A stretch of 64,000 nt of DNA from JBDIBB01 sp039812685 (GCA_039812685.1 JBDIBB010000001.1:1-64000), one strand, 5' to 3'. Shown: positions 36,070 through 44,068, counted from the stretch's first letter. Notes: generated from the letters alone by a model not told the origin. Translations and numbers: made by a program.

Positions 36070-37449
36070 CTATCGCCCCTCCGGCTGACGCGTGGCCGGC
36101 GCCGCGTCGGCTCGCGGCAGGATCGTCAGCACGAGCCGGGATTCCGGCGTGAAATACGTGCGCGCCACCCGTTGCACGTCCTCTTTCGTGATGCCCTGGA
36201 AGATGTCGAACTCGCCGTCGGCTGTCGTCACGTCGCCGTTGTGCATGACGAAGGCGTGCGCGAGGTGCGCGGCCTTCTGCTGGATCGACTCGCGCCCGAT
36301 GATGTAGTCGCGCGCGAACTGGTTCTTGGCCCGTTGCAGCTCACGGTCGGCGATCGGTTCGTTCCTGATGCGATCGAGTTCCGAGATCAGCGCACGGGCG
36401 GCGGCCTCCGGCGTCTGGCCCGGCTGCACGATCGCCACCGTGTAGAACAGGTTCGGGTGCTCGATGAGGTTCGACTGCCCGAAGGCGGCCAGCGCGAGGC
36501 GATCCTGGTAGACGAGCCGGCGGTGAATCCGCGAACTCTGGCCGTCGGAGAGCACCTTCGCGGCGATGTGCAGCGGATAGGAATCGGGATGCCCGTCGTA
36601 GGTGATGTGGTGCGCGACGACGACCACCGGCAGCGGCCAGTCCTCGTAGAGCGTCACCCGCCGCTCGGCGGTCTGCGGCGGTTCGCGCGGGATGTTGCGG
36701 GCGAGCGGCCGCGCGGCCTTCGGCACCGGTCCGAAGTACTTCTGCACCAGATCGAGGGCGCTGGCCGTGTCGAAGTCGCCGACGATCACCAGCGTCGCAT
36801 TGCCCGGGACGTAATAGGTCTCGTAGAAATCGCGCACGTCGCCGATGGTGGCGGCCTCGAGATCGCCCATGCTCCCGATCGTCGGCGTCCGGTAGGGATG
36901 CACGCGGAACGCCTGCGCGTAGATGTGCTCCTGCAGCCGGCCGTAGGGCTGGTTGTCCACCCGCATCCGCCGCTCTTCCTTCACGACCTCCCGCTCGCTC
37001 TTGAACCGATCCTCGTCCACCCGCAGCGTCGCCATGCGATCGGCTTCCATCCAGAGGACCATCGGCAGGTAGTGCGACGGAACGGTGTTCCAGAACACCG
37101 TGGCGTCCTCGGTGGTGTAGGCGTTGCTGCGGCCTCCGATGCTCGCCACCAGCGAGGTGTGCTCCTCGAGGCCAAGGTTCTTCGAGCCCTTGAACATCAT
37201 GTGCTCGAACAGGTGCGCGAAGCCCGAACGCCCCTCGCGCTCGTCCTTCGACCCGACGTGGTACCAGAGCTGCGAGTGCACGATCGGCGTCGATCGGTCC
37301 TCGCAGAGGATCACGGTGAGGCCGTTGTCGAGCGTCCGCAGTTCGTAATGGAATTTCGGAGGGCGGACGGTCGCGTCGGCGCGGGTGAGCGCCGCGCTGG
37401 CGATCAGCAGCAGGCACGCCACGGCCGGGACACGTCGAAGTGCGCGCAT
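36070..37449 (-). CDS. M16-family zinc protease, catalytic subunit
   Basis: The product has 459 residues with a signal peptide (VPAVACLLLIASAALTRADA). The inverted zinc motif is intact in SGFAHLFEHMMFKGS (H79, E82, H83). A downstream Glu comes from the SEREVVKEERRMR helix. The Arg/Tyr substrate region is in the second lobe (LALAAFGQSNLIEHPNLFY). It should degrade or process peptides in the periplasm together with the inactive subunit encoded two bases downstream. A CATAAT box ends six bases before the ATG, so it can be made from its own leaderless transcript inside the larger envelope block. Confidence 0.92.
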   Translation of the reverse strand: MRALRRVPAVACLLLIASAALTRADATVRPPKFHYELRTLDNGLTVILCEDRSTPIVHSQLWYHVGSKDEREGRSGFAHLFEHMMFKGSKNLGLEEHTSLVASIGGRSNAYTTEDATVFWNTVPSHYLPMVLWMEADRMATLRVDEDRFKSEREVVKEERRMRVDNQPYGRLQEHIYAQAFRVHPYRTPTIGSMGDLEAATIGDVRDFYETYYVPGNATLVIVGDFDTASALDLVQKYFGPVPKAARPLARNIPREPPQTAERRVTLYEDWPLPVVVVAHHITYDGHPDSYPLHIAAKVLSDGQSSRIHRRLVYQDRLALAAFGQSNLIEHPNLFYTVAIVQPGQTPEAAARALISELDRIRNEPIADRELQRAKNQFARDYIIGRESIQQKAAHLAHAFVMHNGDVTTADGEFDIFQGITKEDVQRVARTYFTPESRLVLTILPRADAAPATRQPEGR

Positions 37450-37455
37450 CCGGCG

Positions 37456-37461
37456 ATTATG
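37456..37461 (-). promoter_or_regulatory. -10 box of the catalytic M16 gene (leaderless)
   Basis: CATAAT on the minus strand is followed by CGCCGG and then the ATG at 37449. The gap of six bases predicts a leaderless mRNA. Confidence 0.45.
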
Positions 37462-37501
37462 GCACACGACCGGGACGCCAGCCGGCCGCGGCGCGACGGG
37501 C

Positions 37502-38296
37502 CTACCGGCTGAGCACGCGCAATCCGACGAGCGCCCACGTCTTCGGGCGCGGGTAGGGCATCGAGGCCTCGATGCGCCGCTCGACGCCGGCGTGCACCTC
37601 GAGATCCGCGGCGGCGCCGCGGATGCGCAGCGCCAGTTCGCCGCGGCCGCCGGCCTGCGCGCCGCGATCCGAGATCCTCGCGTCGATGGTGCGAACCACT
37701 CCAGAGGCGCGGCCAACCAGTGCCAGCCGCGATCGCCACGGCTGCGCGTAGAGCACGTCGGCGCTGTATTCGCCGGTGTAATCCACGGCGTCCTTCATCA
37801 CGATCCTCGCCGCCCTGGCCTGCACCTGCCACGTGCGACGCGCGCGCCCGTCGGTCCAGGTCACCTGCGCCCCCAGCAGGTTCCAGGCGATGCCGAACCA
37901 CTTCGGCCGGTCGCCCCGGTGACGCGAGGTGTGGTGGAAGACGCCCGCGAACTCCATGCGGCCGCGCCGGCCGGCGCCCGTCAGTTCGATGGCGTAGTTG
38001 CCCTGGTTGGGATCGAAGGGCTGGAACTCGTCGCCGAGGATGGCCTCGTAGTTGAACGCGGTCGTGGCGCGCCCGCGCGGGCCGCCCACGATGTCGAACT
38101 CGCCGCCGACGTCGGCGTCCCACCGGAACTGCGGGTCGCGGCCGCTGAGCGCCTCGATGGCCAGGTGATAGTCGAACCGCGAGAGGAAGGCCGTCTGCGG
38201 CGGCGGCGCCAGCAGCCGCGGGACCTGCGCGACGGCCCCGGCGGGCCACCCCAGCCAGGCCAGCCACAGGCCCAGGCGAAGCGCGCGCCGGCCCAT
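37502..38296 (-). CDS. Exported beta-rich protein of unknown function (lpxD-linked)
   Basis: The product has 264 residues. The signal peptide is RLGLWLAWLGWPAGAVAQ. The remainder is an alternation of polar and hydrophobic residues with many aromatic strand ends (FDYHLAIEAL, RWDADVGGEFDIVGG, NYAIELTGAGRRGRMEFAGV). It finishes TWALVGLRVLSR. This reads like a small outer-membrane beta-barrel, though the terminal residue is Arg rather than Phe. I do not recognise a family. The start is coupled to the lpxD stop (TGATG), so it is made with lpxD. A link to lipid A or the outer membrane is an inference from position only. Confidence 0.55.
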   Translation of the reverse strand: MGRRALRLGLWLAWLGWPAGAVAQVPRLLAPPPQTAFLSRFDYHLAIEALSGRDPQFRWDADVGGEFDIVGGPRGRATTAFNYEAILGDEFQPFDPNQGNYAIELTGAGRRGRMEFAGVFHHTSRHRGDRPKWFGIAWNLLGAQVTWTDGRARRTWQVQARAARIVMKDAVDYTGEYSADVLYAQPWRSRLALVGRASGVVRTIDARISDRGAQAGGRGELALRIRGAAADLEVHAGVERRIEASMPYPRPKTWALVGLRVLSR

Positions 38297-39345
38297 CAGC
38301 GATCGGGCGGTCCGGCGGAGGCGACGGCCGCGGCTTCGAGCCGCTCGATCCGCTCCTGCAGGTCGTTGAGCGCCCGGCGCATCTCGGGCAGGCGCTTGAA
38401 GATCGCCGACGCCTTCAGCCACTCGCGGTTCTCGATGGCGGGATACCCGGAGACGAACGCGCCGGGCGGCACGGAGTTCGGGATGCCGGTCTGCGCCGTG
38501 GCGCGCGCGCCGTGCCCGATCGTGATGTGGCCCGACACGCCCACCTGGCCGGCCAGCACCACCCGGTCCCCCACGCGCGTGCTCCCGGCAATGCCGACCT
38601 GCGCAGCCAGGAACACGTCCTCGCCCACGTCCACGCCGTGGGCCACCTGCACCAGGTTGTCGATCTTGGTGCCGCGGCCGATCCGCGTCGCACCGAGCGG
38701 CGGCCGATCCACCGTGGAGTTGGCGCCGATCTCCACGTCGTCGTCGATGACCACCGAGCCCAGTTGCGGGATCTTCTCGTGCGTGCCGTCGCCGCGCGTG
38801 GCGAAGCCGAAGCCGTCGCTGCCGATCACGGCGCCGTCCTGGAGGACCACGCGGTTGCCGATCGTCACCGCCTCGCGAATCGAGACGTGCGCGTGGACGA
38901 TGCAGTCGGCGCCGATCCGGGCCCGCGGCCCCACGTGGACGAAGGGGTGCAGCACCGTGCGCGACCCGATCTCGGCGCCGGCCCCCACGAACACGAAGGC
39001 CCCGACCGACGCATCGGCGGCCACCGACGCCCCGTCCTCGATCACGGCCGAACGGTGCACGCCCGCGACGGCCGGCGGCTGCGGGCGCAGCAGCGCGAGC
39101 GCGCGCGCGAACATCACGTAGGGCTCCGGCGAGCGGAGCACCGCGCAGGGCGCCGCCGGCGCCTGCTCGGGGAGGATGATCGCCGAGGCGCGCGTCGAGG
39201 CCACCGCCCGCGCGTACTTCGGGTTGGAGAGAAAGGTGAGATCGCCGGGGCCGGCGTGTTCGATGGCGGCGACGCCGGTGATCTCGAGGCGGCCATCGCC
39301 CTCGAGCCGGCAGCCAAGCCGTTGCGCGATCTCGAGCAGCGTCAC
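38296..39345 (-). CDS. lpxD: UDP-3-O-acylglucosamine N-acyltransferase
   Basis: The product has 349 residues, normal for LpxD, the third enzyme of lipid A synthesis. The N-terminal uridine-binding domain has the GDLTFLSNPKYARA box. A left-handed beta-helix of hexapeptide repeats follows (VIEDGASVAADASVGAFVFV onward). The catalytic His lies in IDNLVQVAHGVDVGE, after HEKIPQLGSVVIDDDVEIG. A C-terminal helix ends the protein. The start is a GTG at 39345: a TATAGT box and the seven-base spacer CGCCGGC sit directly before it, predicting a leaderless mRNA. Upstream in-frame sequence to 39549 is the shadow of the neighbouring gene. lpxA, lpxC and fabZ are not in the window. Confidence 0.93.
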   Translation of the reverse strand: MTLLEIAQRLGCRLEGDGRLEITGVAAIEHAGPGDLTFLSNPKYARAVASTRASAIILPEQAPAAPCAVLRSPEPYVMFARALALLRPQPPAVAGVHRSAVIEDGASVAADASVGAFVFVGAGAEIGSRTVLHPFVHVGPRARIGADCIVHAHVSIREAVTIGNRVVLQDGAVIGSDGFGFATRGDGTHEKIPQLGSVVIDDDVEIGANSTVDRPPLGATRIGRGTKIDNLVQVAHGVDVGEDVFLAAQVGIAGSTRVGDRVVLAGQVGVSGHITIGHGARATAQTGIPNSVPPGAFVSGYPAIENREWLKASAIFKRLPEMRRALNDLQERIERLEAAAVASAGPPDR

Positions 39346-39352
39346 GCCGGCG

Positions 39353-39358
39353 ACTATA
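39353..39358 (-). promoter_or_regulatory. -10 box of lpxD (leaderless)
   Basis: TATAGT on the minus strand ends seven bases before the GTG start. A CTGGCA hexamer 18 bases upstream matches four of six -35 positions. Confidence 0.5.
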
Positions 39359-39397
39359 CCGCGAGCCCGCGCGCGATGCCAGCGCCGGTGCGGCGCC

Positions 39398-40075
39398 TCA
39401 CGCGCTGCGCACCACGACGCGCGAGACGAACACCGGCAGCTGCGGCAGGCGCAGCCGCGCCGCCACGTGCTGGACGCGCTCGCTGCGCTGCGGATCCTCG
39501 AGTCCGATCGCGCGGCGCAGATCCACGAGCGGGTCCGACGGCACGGCAATCCACTTCACCCCGTCGAGGCCGTGCCGCGCCCCGCGCTGCGACAGGTAAT
39601 GACCCACCGCGCGGAACAGGAAGAAGTACGCCACCAGGTTCGGACCCGGGACGAAGAACAGCAGCGGTCCCGTGATGCCCGTCAGGATCGCGTCGATGTA
39701 CATCCAGCGCCGGTGGCGGTCGGCATCCTGCCGCAACTGGATCCGCAGGACGCGCTCGGCCTGCCCGGCCGGCAGATCGGCCGGGAAGTGGAGCGCCGCC
39801 TCGTGCACCTTGCGCAGGTGCCACAGCAGGCGCTGCTCGGCCACGCGTTCGGCCACCCACGCCATCAGCCGTCCGGTCCAGCTCGCCGTGTCGCGGTCGG
39901 CCTCGGGCTTGCGCTGCTCCTGCTCCGCTGCGCGCAGCATCAGCTGGAATCGCCGCCACGCCTGGCGCAGCAGCCCGCGCGGCGGCGCCTCGCCCTCCTG
40001 ATCGGCCTGGACCTCGCTCGACTCGCAATAAGGCTCGTACCGATCGGCCGCAACCGGGATCAGGAAGACGTCCAT
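39398..40075 (-). CDS. Mit_KHE1-like membrane protein (mitochondrial K+/H+ exchange-related)
   Basis: The product has 225 residues. It starts DVFLIPVAADRYEPYCESSE, has a basic helical middle, and one hydrophobic hairpin TGITGPLLFFVPGPNLVAYF followed by FLFRAVGHYLSQRGARHGL. From memory, the P-G-P-N plus Y/F-R-A-x-x-H plus GA-x-H-L block is the signature of the Mit_KHE1 family, described in fungi and plants as related to mitochondrial K+/H+ exchange. It is probably an inner-membrane protein. The bacterial role is unknown. It lies between the S1/P1-type hydrolase (35-base gap) and lpxD (52-base gap containing the lpxD promoter). The family call should be checked by profile search. Confidence 0.5.
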   Translation of the reverse strand: MDVFLIPVAADRYEPYCESSEVQADQEGEAPPRGLLRQAWRRFQLMLRAAEQEQRKPEADRDTASWTGRLMAWVAERVAEQRLLWHLRKVHEAALHFPADLPAGQAERVLRIQLRQDADRHRRWMYIDAILTGITGPLLFFVPGPNLVAYFFLFRAVGHYLSQRGARHGLDGVKWIAVPSDPLVDLRRAIGLEDPQRSERVQHVAARLRLPQLPVFVSRVVVRSA

Positions 40076-40110
40076 CGCCGGGCTCGAAACGGGGGACACC
40101 GGACCGCCGA

Positions 40111-41010
40111 TCACCTGGCCGCGGGCACTCTCCGCGCGCGCACGGGTCGCGGCGTCTCCAGCGGCACCGCCGGACTGCCGGCCGCCTCCCACGCACCGGC
40201 GATCACCGCCGCGATGGCCGCCGCGGCCTGCGACATCCGCTTCTCCAGCACCGGTTTCGCCGAGGTGAAAAAGCGGTCGAAATAGGCATCGTCGTACAGC
40301 GTGCCGTCTCCGATGGCCTCGCGGTCGGCGTCGAGCAGCGGGCCGGCCAGCGCGAAGCTCTCCGCGGCCGTCGCAAACGCGAAGTCGCGCGGCGACGTCA
40401 CGGGCGCCATCGGCTCGGGCCTCACCTCGAGCCGCGCGCGGTAGCGGCGCGGCAGTTCGCTCTCGAACCGCGAGTGCACGCCGTGCTGGCCGGTGAGCTG
40501 TCCGTCGTAGTTGACGACCGCATGCAGGGGCACGTGGGCATCGCCGACGTAGTGCGCCAGGATCGCCGCGTAGAACGCCGCGTTCTCGAGCGCGTAAGGC
40601 GAGACGCCCTTCTTCACGTCCTCGAAGGCACGCACCAGATTGCCGTAGATCTCCGTCAGGCGCCACGGCAGCTGGCCGTTCCGCTGGACGAACTCGCGGC
40701 CGTAGCGCTGCACCGCCATGTCGTACTCGTGGGGGAGGCCGGGAAACGGCGGCGCGCCGTAGCCATCCATGTCGAGGAAGTGACGCGGCGCCTCCTCGTC
40801 GAAACCAGCCAGCCGCCAGAGATCGGGATCCACCGAGTGCTCGACGACGAACGCGCGCCGGCTCTCGAAGAACGGCCGCAATCCGTCGGGCAGCAGCGAG
40901 ATCGCGAGGCCGGTCAGCTCGCGGTGCGTGTCGGAACCCCAGGCACCGAGGGGGACCGGCAGGGCGGAGACGAACAGGACGAGCGCGACGGACACGGCGT
41001 GACGGCGCAT
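40111..41010 (-). CDS. Secreted zinc phospholipase C / S1-P1 nuclease-family hydrolase
   Basis: The product has 299 residues. The signal peptide ends LGA, leaving Trp24 as the mature N-terminus in WGSDTHRELTGLAISLLP. In S1/P1 nucleases and bacterial phospholipase C the N-terminal Trp is itself a zinc ligand. Other ligands are visible in H29, the FLDMDGYG Asp, and LAHYVGDAHVPLHAVVNYDG (H-x3-D-x-H) followed by HGVHSRFESEL. A three-zinc phosphodiester hydrolase acting outside the cytoplasm is expected; nucleic acid versus phospholipid substrate cannot be decided. TACAAT ends six bases before the ATG (leaderless). It is divergent from gatC across 84 bases. Confidence 0.85.
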   Translation of the reverse strand: MRRHAVSVALVLFVSALPVPLGAWGSDTHRELTGLAISLLPDGLRPFFESRRAFVVEHSVDPDLWRLAGFDEEAPRHFLDMDGYGAPPFPGLPHEYDMAVQRYGREFVQRNGQLPWRLTEIYGNLVRAFEDVKKGVSPYALENAAFYAAILAHYVGDAHVPLHAVVNYDGQLTGQHGVHSRFESELPRRYRARLEVRPEPMAPVTSPRDFAFATAAESFALAGPLLDADREAIGDGTLYDDAYFDRFFTSAKPVLEKRMSQAAAAIAAVIAGAWEAAGSPAVPLETPRPVRARRVPAAR

Positions 41011-41016
41011 CCGCCT

Positions 41017-41022
41017 ATTGTA
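41017..41022 (-). promoter_or_regulatory. -10 box of the S1/P1-type gene (leaderless)
   Basis: TACAAT on the minus strand is followed by AGGCGG and the ATG at 41010. The six-base gap puts the transcription start on the start codon. AGGCGG is too close to serve as a Shine-Dalgarno in a normal leader. Confidence 0.5.
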
Positions 41023-41080
41023 ATCGGCGCTTCACCCGGCAGCGCCCCACCGCCGCGGCCGACCCGCGATGACGCTGTAG

Positions 41081-41086
41081 TAGCAT
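41081..41086 (+). promoter_or_regulatory. -10 box of gatC (leaderless)
   Basis: TAGCAT lies eight bases before the gatC ATG. The predicted leader is one or two bases. It faces the divergent promoter of the hydrolase gene. Confidence 0.5.
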
Positions 41087-41094
41087 CTTCGGCG

Positions 41095-41394
41095 ATGGCC
41101 GACCCACTCACGCTCACCGAGGTGGACCACATCGCCGCGCTGGCGCACCTGGCGTTGTCCCCCGGGGAGCGCGAGCGCTTCGCGCGCCAGATCGCCTCCA
41201 TCCTGGCCTACGCCAGGCAGGTGCAGGACGCCGACACGCGCGACGTGCCACCCACCACTCACACGCTGGTGCCCGAGGGACGCCTGCGGGCCGACGACCC
41301 CCTGCCGCCGCTGTCCCGCGATCGGGTGCTCTCGGCCGCCCCCGACGCGGCAGTCGAATCCGGGTTCTTCCGGGTGCCGAAGGTGATTGGATGA
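41095..41394 (+). CDS. gatC: Asp-tRNA(Asn)/Glu-tRNA(Gln) amidotransferase subunit C
   Basis: The product has 99 residues. GatC is the small linker subunit that wraps GatA and GatB in the transamidosome. The family is recognised by LTEVDHIAALAHLALSPGER near the start, ILAYARQVQDADT in the middle and the Pro-rich LRADDPLPPLSRDRVLSAAP and GFFRVPKVIG at the end. The stop overlaps the gatA start (ATGA), so translation is coupled. gatB is not in the window. Presence of gatCA means that the host makes Gln-tRNA and/or Asn-tRNA indirectly. Confidence 0.95.
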   Translation: MADPLTLTEVDHIAALAHLALSPGERERFARQIASILAYARQVQDADTRDVPPTTHTLVPEGRLRADDPLPPLSRDRVLSAAPDAAVESGFFRVPKVIG

Positions 41395-42860
41395 GCGCCA
41401 CATGGACGGCCGCCGAGGTGCGCGAGGCGATCGCCGCCGGCCGCGCCTCGGCGCGCGAAGTGTGCGAGGCCTGCTTCCAGCGGATCGCGACGCTCGACCC
41501 GAAGGTGCGCGCCTTCCTCTCACTGGATGTCGATGGCGCTCTTCAGCGCGCGACGCGACTCGACCTGAGGGCTGACAAGTCGTCGCTGCCGCTGGCCGGC
41601 GTCCCCGTGGCCGTCAAGGACAACATCTGCACGCGCCGGCTGCCCACCACCGCCGGATCGCGCATGCTCGAAGGCTACGTGTCCCCGTACGACGCCACGG
41701 CCGTCTCCCGGCTCGAGGCCGCCGGCGCCATCGTCATCGGCAAGACCAACTGCGATGAGTTCGCCATGGGGTCCTCCACGGAGAACTCCGCCTTCTTCCC
41801 GACCCGGAATCCGTGGGATCCGGAGCGCTGTCCGGGTGGATCGAGCGGAGGCTCGGCGGCGGCGGTGGCGGCACGCATGGTGCCGGTGGCCCTCGGATCC
41901 GACACTGGCGGATCCGTGCGCCAGCCCGCGGGCTTCTGTGGCATCGTCGGCCTCAAGCCCACCTATGGGCGCGTGTCCCGCTACGGCCTGCTCGCCTTCG
42001 GCTCCTCGCTCGACCAGATCGGACCGCTCAGCCGATCCGTCGCCGATGCGGCGCTGCTGCTGCAGACCATCGCGGGCGCCGACCCGCTCGACGCCACCTC
42101 GTCGTCGGCGCCGGCGCCGGACTTCGCCGCCGCGCTCACCGGCGACATCCGCGGCCTGCGCGTGGGCGTGCCGAGGGCGCTGCTGGCAGAGGGCGTGGAC
42201 CAGGCCGTGCGCCTCGCGTTCGACGCGGCCGTCGAGGTCCTCGCGGGCCTGGGCGCCGAGATCCGCGACATCGTCCTGCCCCACACGCGCTACGCGATTC
42301 CCGTCTATTACCTGGTCGCCACCGCCGAGGCCAGTTCCAACCTCGCCCGCTACGACGGGGTGCGCTACGGCGTCCGCGCCGCCGTCGGCCGCGACGCCGA
42401 TCTCGCGACCATGTACGACCAGACACGGGAGCAGGGGTTCGGCGCGGAAGTCAAGCGCCGCATCATGCTCGGCACCTACGTGCTGAGCGCCGGCTACTAC
42501 GACGCCTTCTACCTCCGCGCGCAGAAGGTGCGGACGCTGATCCGTCACGATTACGAGGCCGCGTTCGACGCGGTCGACCTCGTGGCCATGCCGACGACGG
42601 CGACCGTGGCGTTCCGCCTCGGCGAACGCATCGACGATCCCCTGCAGATGTACCTGACCGATGTGTTCACGGTGAGCGCCAACCTGGCGGGCATCCCGAG
42701 CATCAGCGTGCCGTGCGGGTTCGGCGTCGAAGAGAAGCTGCCGATCGGACTGCAACTGCTGGCGCCGGCCTTCGGCGAGCAGACACTGCTGCGGGCGGCC
42801 GACGCTTACGAGCGGGTCACGCCGTGGGCGCGGACGGCTCCCTCCCAACAGGAGTCGTGA
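41391..42860 (+). CDS. gatA: Asp/Glu-tRNA amidotransferase subunit A
   Basis: The product has 489 residues, full length. This is the amidase that releases ammonia from glutamine for tRNA-dependent amidation. The Ser-cisSer-Lys triad is visible: Lys76 in GVPVAVKDNICT, then the glycine/serine loop CPGGSSGGSAAAVAARM and SDTGGSVRQPAGFCG, where the nucleophilic Ser lies. FGSSLDQIGPLSRSVADAA also fits the family. It is coupled to gatC. After the stop there are 185 bases without a recognisable gene before the convergent membrane protein gene. Confidence 0.96.
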   Translation: MSATWTAAEVREAIAAGRASAREVCEACFQRIATLDPKVRAFLSLDVDGALQRATRLDLRADKSSLPLAGVPVAVKDNICTRRLPTTAGSRMLEGYVSPYDATAVSRLEAAGAIVIGKTNCDEFAMGSSTENSAFFPTRNPWDPERCPGGSSGGSAAAVAARMVPVALGSDTGGSVRQPAGFCGIVGLKPTYGRVSRYGLLAFGSSLDQIGPLSRSVADAALLLQTIAGADPLDATSSSAPAPDFAAALTGDIRGLRVGVPRALLAEGVDQAVRLAFDAAVEVLAGLGAEIRDIVLPHTRYAIPVYYLVATAEASSNLARYDGVRYGVRAAVGRDADLATMYDQTREQGFGAEVKRRIMLGTYVLSAGYYDAFYLRAQKVRTLIRHDYEAAFDAVDLVAMPTTATVAFRLGERIDDPLQMYLTDVFTVSANLAGIPSISVPCGFGVEEKLPIGLQLLAPAFGEQTLLRAADAYERVTPWARTAPSQQES

Positions 42861-43045
42861 CGGTCGGGTTGCGCTGCGCGTGAGCCGCGCCCCTCCCGGC
42901 CGTCAGGACGACCGGCCGCCGGAGGAGCGACCCAGACAGCCGGGACCGGTGCGCGAGGGTCGACCTCGCGGATTGGCTGGTCGGAGGTGACGCCTCGCCA
43001 GCCCTGGCGGGGGCGCCGCGTCGAACCCGGACCGCGCACGGCCGG

Positions 43046-43381
43046 CTACGCCACCGCGGGCCGCCGGCCGAGCCGGAACAGCGCCCACACCACGAAGATC
43101 AGGAAGAACACGGGCAGCAGCGGCACGAGTGCGCCCAGCAGCACGACCGCGCCGCCGGCCAGCAGGGCCACGACGAGCAACGGGGCAAGCAGACCAGCCA
43201 GCAGAAAAGCGACGACCCACTTGAGGATGAGCAGCGGGAGCAGCAGCAGCTTGAAGGCGAAGCGCAGCGGCAGGAGCACCGCCCAGAACACCAGCTTGAG
43301 GACGGCGAACACGAAGGCGAGCACCGTGCAGAGCATCACGCCCGCCACCAGCAACGCACCGAGCGCCAGGAGTCCGGTCAT
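43046..43381 (-). CDS. Small hydrophobic membrane protein
   Basis: The product has 111 residues, almost entirely hydrophobic. Three to four helices (LLALGALLVAGVMLCTVLAF; LVFWAVLLPLRFAFKLLLLP; VVALLAGGAVVLLGALVPLL) end in a short basic tail. No conserved polar motif marks a known transporter. The ATG at 43381 follows a GGGAGAGAGA purine tract that serves as ribosome site. It is part of a cluster of small minus-strand genes (with the 73-residue membrane protein, rpoZ and hsp20). Its function is unknown. Confidence 0.55.
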   Translation of the reverse strand: MTGLLALGALLVAGVMLCTVLAFVFAVLKLVFWAVLLPLRFAFKLLLLPLLILKWVVAFLLAGLLAPLLVVALLAGGAVVLLGALVPLLPVFFLIFVVWALFRLGRRPAVA

Positions 43382-43522
43382 GGCTGTCTCTCTCCCGAGC
43401 GGGAGGCCCCCCGACCCAGCCAGCGGAAGATCGATGCGTGTCGCCACTCGAGGGGCCGGCAGACCTGCCGGCGTGTGACGCTCGTGCGGGTTCGGAAGTT
43501 CCCGCGCGGGACGACGAGGTCG

Positions 43523-43744
43523 TCAGCGACCCGGGACCTGCAACTGATCGACCTGGCCGCGCGGCGCGTCGGGTGGCAGGTACGTCGCGGCGTATTCGTC
43601 ACCCACGAGTTCGTCGAGGCTGCGGGTAAACCCCTTGCGGGTGGTCCGGCGCAGCTTGGGAATGCCCAGCACGACACACACGCCGATCAGCAGCGCGAGC
43701 AGGAACACGACGGCCGCAGCCGCTCCCAGCAACAGACCTTCCAC
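43523..43744 (-). CDS. Small single-span membrane protein
   Basis: The product has 73 residues from a GTG with GGGGAGGG five bases upstream, a convincing ribosome site. One N-terminal helix (LLLGAAAAVVFLLALLIGVC, then VVLGIP) is followed by a basic, then acidic soluble tail KLRRTTRKGFTRSLDELVGD ending in a Pro-rich segment. It resembles nothing specific. It follows rpoZ by 27 bases on the same strand and may be co-transcribed with it. Confidence 0.55.
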   Translation of the reverse strand: MEGLLLGAAAAVVFLLALLIGVCVVLGIPKLRRTTRKGFTRSLDELVGDEYAATYLPPDAPRGQVDQLQVPGR

Positions 43745-43771
43745 GTGCCCTCCCCTGGACGTGACTGGCGC

Positions 43772-44050
43772 CTACCCGGCGGCGCCGGGCACGCCCTCGG
43801 CCGAGTTCTTCACCGGCGCCGTGGTGTACTCGATCAAGCCGTGCTCGACCTCGGACATCGCGATGCGTTCGAGCTTGAACGGCATCACGTGTTCGTCGGT
43901 CAGTCGCGGGCGGGCGCCACGGCGAAGCTGCTTGGCCCGCTGCGCCGCGACATCGACGAACAGGAAGCGATTCTCGATGGGCGGCACACGGACCGGCTCG
44001 GGCTGCGGCTCGCCAGCGTCGGGAACGGAATCCGGAATCTCAGTCGACAT
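43772..44050 (-). CDS. rpoZ: DNA-directed RNA polymerase omega subunit
   Basis: The product has 92 residues. Omega helps assemble RNA polymerase by folding beta-prime. The core NRFLFVDVAAQRAKQLRRGA followed by RPRL and, after a short link, ERIAMSEVEHGLIEY matches the omega fold, in the form I associate with Acidobacteriota. A Pro/Glu-rich N-terminal extension of about 25 residues precedes it. A GATACT box 12 bases before the ATG would give a leader of about five bases. The usual neighbours gmk and spoT are not adjacent. Confidence 0.85.
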   Translation of the reverse strand: MSTEIPDSVPDAGEPQPEPVRVPPIENRFLFVDVAAQRAKQLRRGARPRLTDEHVMPFKLERIAMSEVEHGLIEYTTAPVKNSAEGVPGAAG

Positions 44051-44062
44051 ACCGCCCTACAG

Positions 44063-44068
44063 AGTATC
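44063..44068 (-). promoter_or_regulatory. -10 box of rpoZ (very short leader)
   Basis: GATACT on the minus strand lies 12 bases before the rpoZ ATG. The expected leader is about five bases, too short for a Shine-Dalgarno. Confidence 0.35.

Noticed and set aside
41520..42848. A 442-codon antisense frame over gatA
   Set aside because: gatA is full length with its catalytic triad; the antisense product has no recognisable feature.
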